Under the pieces are notes generated by a model, which was given only the letters and a program-made list of their open reading frames with translations, had not been told where the DNA came from and searched no databases. Positions 58,013-64,000 of a stretch of 64,000 nucleotides of DNA are shown piece after piece. A program made the position numbers and the translations under genes. Origin of the DNA: Cristatella mucedo (Eukaryota; Bryozoa; Phylactolaemata; Cristatellidae); the NCBI GenBank assembly GCA_009760855.2, contig WPIO01000109.1:719001-783000 (forward strand), in the 5' to 3' direction. Numbering within the stretch: position 1 is the stretch's first letter; each line of letters starts with the position of its first letter.

Positions 58013-59385
58013 CCAAACAGTGAGCGCGTATGAGAACGTGTACGACGTCCGTCGATCGGGTCTTGAGCCTTCTCGCCGAAGACCCGACGTCGGAACTCGT
58101 AGCGTCGCTGATGGGCGGCGAGAGTGCCCACCCGCTCTCTGCGCGGCAAAGGCTCCAACCCGGCAGGCAGGTCGCTGGCCGGCTGGGACACGCCAGTCAG
58201 CTGAGCCTGCTGACTGGCGTGCAGGCTGGACTTCCGGCTGCTATAGCGGACACTCGGGCTTCCTTCCGCAGAAGCAACGGCTTTTTGAATATTTTGGGCA
58301 AAAGTAATTCACCTCCCACCCAGCCAGCGTAAAGCCGCAGTTCAAGCTCGTTGCTCGCTGCCGGGAGCCTACCCCACTGCCGGGACCCATTTCCGTCGCA
58401 CGAAGGCCAATTAGCTCGTCTGCGAAGCAGTAAATCGCCGCCAGCAGTCGCCGCCGATCTTTGTTCAGTTAACCGCGCGGGGGCCTGCACGTCAACCCGC
58501 CTCCTCAAGGTCAGAGTTGTCTCTCCGCTCAGCAATGTAATGTAGTGTATCTCCTCTGTACCCGGATCGTGTTTCTTTCAATTTTCTCGATACGATAGCA
58601 CAGCGTCGGCGGTCGACAGACCTTTTTCTTTGGCGCTTTGGGCAAGATTCGTATCAGAAAAGTGCCTAACAATTCGATCAGCAGCTGACGCATGATGATT
58701 CACAAAAATAATCAAAAATATCACAAAAATAATAGTGATAATAGTAATAAGTTCACAAAGCGTAACTTAACGCAACTTGATCGCTTGCTATACACTCTAT
58801 ATACGCTGTAGTACGAAGTGAGACACGAACGGGGTAAGCTGTACATTTAAGAAGAAAAGCACCATGCAGCACAATTTGTTTTATCCCGGAATTGTGTGCT
58901 ATTTTGCAGATTCTAATGTATCAAGAGTATAGCAACTGGTCAGCATCGCGTACAATTCTTGATTTTGTGACTAGGACAGTGATTGACTAAATTAATCTAT
59001 TTCCAAGAAGAAGAAAAAGACTAATTCACGTCTTGTGGTTCACATTTAGTCCAAAAGAGCAACAATTTAATCAAAATTAACGCTTATTTATTCTAGACGG
59101 TTTAAAAGGTTAAAAAATGCGCAGATGTTTGAGATTTGCCAAAATAATCCAAATCAACGTCTCAAGGAAGTTCACAAACGTAGTATCCAGCATATTTTCG
59201 TTCTACTGTCCTTAGTAAAGACGTTGGCGCCGTGTATCCTGGTTAAAGCGCTTGCCCCGCTTCTGTTAGTAAGGTTACGCGCATTGCCTTGAATTTTAGT
59301 CAAGATGAGCGACGATGACGTGAACTTTTGCAGACGCTCTAAATCTTATTTTGCCATAGTTCTTTTTAATGAGAGCGGGAAATAG
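58013..59385. other. Unassigned DNA, GC-rich then AT-rich
   Basis: A plus-strand frame is open at 58030-58332 without motifs. A perfect 13-bp hairpin lies at 58189-58221. AT-rich and featureless from 58.6 kb. Confidence 0.4.
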
Positions 59386-59389
59386 AAAC

Positions 59390-61070
59390 CGCATAGTTTT
59401 CAGCCTTGAGATTACCCAGAAAGCCACGAGCTAATGCAGCGAATCAGCTGCAAGCTGCTCTCTCGTCCTGTTCAGCGTCTGTGCGAGTTCATCGCACGCT
59501 ACGATCTGCCTTTCCTGCGACCCGATTAACACACTTGACCTTTGACCCGTGGCGCCAGCGGCTCTGAAACGATGTCTCGAAGGTACTTTCGGGCTGCTGG
59601 CTCATTGTCCTCAGCCGTTAAACAGCCTCGAAGAGGTCCGGATGCGCGGATGCGCAGTGGGGCAGCCCCTTCGGAGTGTCCAGCAGCGGATCTCACTAGA
59701 TGCTTTCTCCCGGCAGGGAACTCGGTCCAGATCTGCCGCCGTCTGCCCCTTTCGGGATCTTTGCGCCTCAGTGTCCCCGTTGGCCCATAGGCAAAAAACA
59801 GCAACAAGGAGACGCTTCATGCAAACCGCCCTCCTCGGACCCATCGGGAATGATGCCGTTTTGTAGTCTCCTATGATGATATAACAGTATAGATATAGTA
59901 GACATACATCGAGGCACCGAGTGGCATCTTGAACCTGGTTCAGTCCTCATTGGTAGTGCACAGAGTGCACAGCCGGAGGGGAGACGAGTACCTGTTTCCG
60001 TTGCGAAGCAGCATGCTCTGAGGCTCTTAATTGTCTGCGAACAGGCATCGTTCTCGTAAGTCGAGTGTCGTTCCATTAGCCTCGAATGGACGGTTCGCAT
60101 GGCTGCACGAGCGAAGCCCATCTTGCCGCCCGGAGAAGGCAGAACAAATTAGGCGACACTTTCTCCGATCTGCCACTTTCACACTTTCTTCCGAAAAAAG
60201 ATCCATTCCTTGAGCCTGATTGCTAAAAGCTCAGCATTTGACTTGGTAAGATCTCCTAATCGGGCCATTGAGGTCTTTCTGATTTGGAAAGTGTGGCTAT
60301 CCCCCTCTTGCCGTGGCGGCATCTGTGACATCTGGGAGCCTGGCTCTGCTGCTCTGCTTCGCTGCTTCGCTGCACAGTATCTGACCCTTGCTGTTGGGCT
60401 TAGTGCTCTTTCGTGAAAATGGCTGCTCCCTCGCGGAAGGAGTAGTGAAGGGAAGCTCAGGGATGTAATATGTTAGTGGGGGACGATGGATGAAGGAAGA
60501 CGTCGCTACTTGATTGACGACCTGGCTCTTGCCAGGTTGACATTTGAATGGTCCACCGTGCAGAAGTAGCAGTTGCCTGAATCGGTCGGTAGGTTTCAGC
60601 CGGGATAGTAAACTTCACGTTTCTCCAAAGCATGCCTCATAGGTCTTTCGCATCTAAGGAGACAATTTCAAGGAATGCCTTTTCACCACTGCCTTGATAA
60701 ATTGTCACGCGAATCGGAAAAGACATTCGTTGGTATACGTAAGCCCCTGATTCCAATGTCAATCAAATGTGGCTAGTCATAATTATCCTACTGTGAAATA
60801 ACATTAAATAAGATTTTCTTTTAAGGCACCTGTACTGTTACGATTCCATCGATACTACTGTACAGTATTATGTCGGTCTAAGCATCCGTAATTCGGGCCG
60901 GGCATAAATCGGTCTAACCTGTGCAAACATGACAACCGCCATACCGTGCCCTACAGCCGAACCGGTTAGCACCAAAACTCGTACGTTTATGCTAACCGGT
61001 TGTGCAGAGTTCCTACTAGGATAGACAATGCTTTCGTGGAGCCACAGCTATTTTCTATTCATTTTAGGAA
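59390..61070. repeat. Copy 2 of the long colinear duplicated segment
   Basis: Same order of blocks as 6.44-8.35 kb: cccagaaag, ttggcccataggcaaaaaa, tctccgatctgccactttcacactttctt with gctcagcattt, ttaaggcacctgtactgttac, aaccggttagcacc. Copy 1 additionally carries the (CA)n tract. Clearly diverged, so old. Confidence 0.5.
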
Positions 61071-62277
61071 TACAAGATTAGCCAATCACACTATTTAAGC
61101 AAGAAAAATAAATTGAAATATGTTGTAATTACAAGACGTTCATGCCGTTGTCTTGTCCGTGCGGATGTAAATCAATCTCAACAAGTGAGTCCTACCGTAA
61201 ATCATTTTTGAGTGAGGGAGAGAATAAGGTCAAGGTCAGAGTAAGAGGTTCAATAATTAATTCAGCTCACGTATCTTAATGAGCGCTACAAACATGCACG
61301 TGAGAGTGAACTGGAGCCTACAAAATACTCCTGGAATGTTAAAATACTGCGATATTTTGCCGTAAGAAAAATGAGAGGCGACACATCGAGTGAATCAAGT
61401 AAGTTTATTTCCACATTTAGAGTTTGCTTCGTCTATCTACTGTCTCACGTATACGGAAACCACCAACTCACACTATAAACCCAAATAATAAACACATATA
61501 AGCCTTTAAATTTAGCTTGAGAGGTTGAGTTAAAAAATCACAATGGAGTGAATTGATTTTAGGTGGCATTACGCCGACGGATCGCTAGTTAATTCAACCT
61601 ATTTTTCTGATGCCTTGGCGTTCATTACATCGAACCGCACTATATCGTCTGCGTCAAACTTGTACTATGTCAAGCAGCTGGTGGCTCACTTCCAAGCCTT
61701 TAAATCTCTGCAGCTGCAGGGAATCTTAGGGCAAGAGGCCTTGTCGCCTGCATCCAGCGTTCAGCTTTGCGAGATCAGACGAGGTAAGTAGTTCTCTTTT
61801 GGAACTATTGCTACCATCAAATTGCTCCGAAGCTCGGCATTGGCGCAATATGAGCGCGACATTCTCTAGAATCTTCCTAGGTTTTAGCTCCTCCGGAAAG
61901 AGGTGCTTGCGCTTCGAGACCAAAGGTCGTCGGCTCGAGCCCTGAAACAGCGGGCACTTACTTACTGTCAGCTGCAGGTGATAGCAATAGCCCTAATAGC
62001 TCCTCATCTTCTACGTCTCCTCTTACAAGGCGATCAAAATAAAAAACACCCACGCACCCTTATGATAGTGTTACGCAAGCATGGCCTTATGAATATGCAA
62101 AATTGGACTTGTTTACGATTTTTTATTTATAAACACAAAATTTAACCATAAAATATAAAATATGCGACCGTAGATAGTATGCTTTTCCCTTTCTAAAGGG
62201 AAGCGAGCGGATATAAAGGAGCTGAGACTCATTTCACGAACACGGCACACATCACACAAGTTAAAAAATAAGCACGC
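61071..62277. other. Unassigned AT-rich DNA with a decayed SINE
   Basis: At 61900-62035 a B-box-like gtcgtcggctcgagccctg and a SINE-A-like body (gcaggtgatagcaatagcc, ctcctcatcttctacg) remain. The rest is unassigned. Confidence 0.4.
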
Positions 62278-62345
62278 TCACGCACGCACACGCACACGCA
62301 CACGCACACGCACACACACCCCCACACATGCACACACAACACAAA
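62278..62345. repeat. CA/CG-rich simple repeat
   Basis: Mixed (CGCACA)n and (CA)n tract. Confidence 0.9.
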
Positions 62346-62939
62346 CACGCACAAACAGATACACGGCACTCACGGACAGTGGTAAAACTGTCATCGGCGG
62401 ACGCAGTTTCCGCTGAACCTGCCTGGTTCCAATGCAAACAAGCGTAGGATCAATCGCGCGTCTGCGGCAGTGGACTCGAGATTTCTCCTGCCTTTCCTGT
62501 ACTAGTAAACCAGAATAAAATCTAAAAGCAGCCAGCTCACAACGCTTTCGCTTCCTACTTTGATGCAGTGCAAATAGCGTCTTTTTCAAAGAACATTAAT
62601 GCAACCAGGATGCCGTACAGTGTATGCAGGGGAACGCAAAGACAGACAGTCAGGGAGCTTGCAACGGGAAAAGAAGCAAAATGAAATTTTGGACAGCAGC
62701 GAGAGAGTCTATGACGTGAGAAAAACGCGCCATAGACACCTGCGCGGGAGCTCAGCCTTCTCCTAAGCCCCCACATTATATAGTCTTAACTTTACTAGCG
62801 GAATTTGCTGAAAATTATATTATTATATTTCCTTGGTTTCACTTTAATAAATTTAAGCAGGTCAGTCCGTGACTCTTTTGAATGCTAAGGCACGCTATAA
62901 TGATAAATACTATTTAATAATTATAACATGAATAGTTAT
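62346..62939. other. Unassigned DNA
   Basis: Nothing recognised. Confidence 0.4.
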
Positions 62940-63095
62940 AATTATGAAGCACCGTGAGCTCACTCTTCACTACCCGGGTCGCGGGTTCGAGTCCTGCAGT
63001 GGGTGATCCTTTATTGACCAATGCAAGCGCTGGTGATGGCCACGAAGGCTTCACTACCGCTATACAAATGAGGCTGTTAAATAAGCTAAGTTTTT
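62940..63095 (+). mobile_element. SINE-A, partial
   Basis: B box (gtcgcgggttcgagtcctg), body (gcaagcgctggtgatggcc) and the end tacaaatgaggctgttaaataagcta. The A box is weak. Same tail variant as the 17.7-kb copy. Confidence 0.75.
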
Positions 63096-63150
63096 ATTAA
63101 TGTGCCATTAGAGAGCTAAATTTATTTATAGAAAGTTACATAGGCTGAAA
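63095..63150 (-). mobile_element. LINE-A tail remnant
   Basis: gtgccattagagagctaaatttatttatagaaagtta is a decayed reverse-complement LINE-A tail right after the SINE-A. Confidence 0.4.
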
Positions 63151-63410
63151 AAGAAAGCACACCGCCTGATAAGTAACAAGCAAACCATTTGCCAGCGAAT
63201 GGCATCATCTTGCCAATAAAATTTGGAAAAAGCTGCCAGGGCCAGTGAGTTAGAGAAGCAATTCAATTGGTCTAAAAAAATCATTCTCTATACAACATTA
63301 ATTTTTATTGGGCGCCTAGTCGATCGGTTCCGCTCATTCCTTGGAAACTCAACCTAGTAGTGTGGTAGTTGCATAGGCATTACTTACAAATTTAAGCTGT
63401 CGTCTGAGTG

Positions 63411-63727
63411 GCAAATGTAGTTCGATTAAATGCGGGCTGGTACCGCTTCTTTCCTCAACAGCTGGTGGGGGCATCCTCGAGAGGGGCCTGTGCACAGCTG
63501 TGGTCCGCTTCTAAAGAGGCCTTGACACAGGCCGATAACCCGCTGGTGAACAGATGGTGGATTCACCATGGGGGTCGGCCAAGGGACAGCCGAAGTCGAA
63601 GAGAGGAGACTCGAGTGTGAGAAGGGGAGAAGGCAGTCGTGCGTCTTGCGGCTCCGTGCCTTGAGCAATAAACCATTGGCGTTGTTCATCGGATGGCTCT
63701 CTAATGTAGGAACCGAACTACAGCAAA
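63411..63727 (+). mobile_element. Solo LTR with 5-bp TSD
   Basis: 63416-63722 (307 bp) is the reverse complement of the LTRs at 42.9 and 44.3 kb. It has ends TGTAGTT and AACTACA and AATAAA at 63667-63672. It is flanked by GCAAA on both sides (63411-63415, 63723-63727). No internal region is attached, so this is a solo LTR left by LTR-LTR recombination. Frames reading through it are not genes. Confidence 0.9.
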
Positions 63728-64000
63728 TACAGACATAGTTGTGTATTTCTATTGAACTACTGTGGTTTCAGCCTCTAAATACTCGTTAGGACTAGCAGAG
63801 CGTGGCTTCAAGTTCAAAGAACTCGATAAGGAGAGAGAATATTGAACTCCGCAATGAGAGAGAAAATTGGTGACAGTATTAATTTGCCATTGATGCAGGC
63901 GCGCTCTAATTGTAGGGTTTCTAGGTTGCTTCTCGATTGACGCAAATGATTCTTCGGTGTATGGCCTGCCGTACTTTAAGGACAGTCAGACACTTAACGC
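63728..64000. other. Unassigned DNA to window end
   Basis: Nothing recognised. Confidence 0.4.

Overview
The window is animal (eukaryotic) genomic DNA, dense in transposable elements. Coding sequence is split into short exons with GT/AG borders, introns run from hundreds of bases to about 4 kb, and microsatellites and several non-LTR, SINE and LTR retroelement families fill most of the space. There are no bacterial operons, rRNA genes, functional tRNA genes or CRISPR arrays. The domain content (BTB-BACK-Kelch, WSC, C-type lectin) and CR1/L2-type LINEs with A/T-rich microsatellite tails suit an invertebrate or early-branching chordate. I cannot name the species.

Left third (about 10.7-23.3 kb, minus strand): a five-exon BTB-BACK-Kelch gene can be assembled. 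Each junction has a recognisable donor and acceptor, and all four intron phases agree (0, 0, 2, 0). The predicted protein is 827 residues with an acidic tail, and a polyadenylation signal lies just after the stop. Its introns hold LINE and SINE fragments, a 21-bp minisatellite and a (GA)n tract.

Middle (27-45 kb): a truncated LINE-A copy fused to a SINE; a near-complete LINE-B copy (endonuclease plus reverse transcriptase) broken by two frameshifts and one stop; a small candidate gene with an N-terminal membrane segment and a tandemly duplicated second exon; a CAT-interrupted CAG repeat; and a compact gag-only LTR retrotransposon with intact ends and a 5-bp target duplication (AGGAG). A solo LTR of the same family sits near 63.5 kb with its own duplication (GCAAA).

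Right third (45-57 kb, plus strand): scattered exons of a candidate extracellular or membrane protein. These are a C-type-lectin-like half domain (45.4 kb), a complete WSC domain (53.0-53.4 kb) and a C-type lectin domain split over two exons (55.0 and 56.8 kb). Phases fit a WSC-then-lectin order, the order found at the N-terminus of polycystin-1-like proteins. The 3' end of this gene was not found.

Repeat biology is the other main result. A tRNA-derived SINE (SINE-B) shares its 3' tail with LINE-A, suggesting a SINE/LINE partnership. A second SINE (SINE-A) is fused to LINE-A in one place. A roughly 1.7-1.9 kb segment occurs twice in the same order (6.4-8.35 kb and 59.4-61.1 kb). A 160-bp near-identical inverted repeat lies at 46.9/48.1 kb. 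LINE-A, LINE-B, SINE-A and SINE-B are labels used only in this report. Repeat edges are approximate unless a target duplication is quoted.
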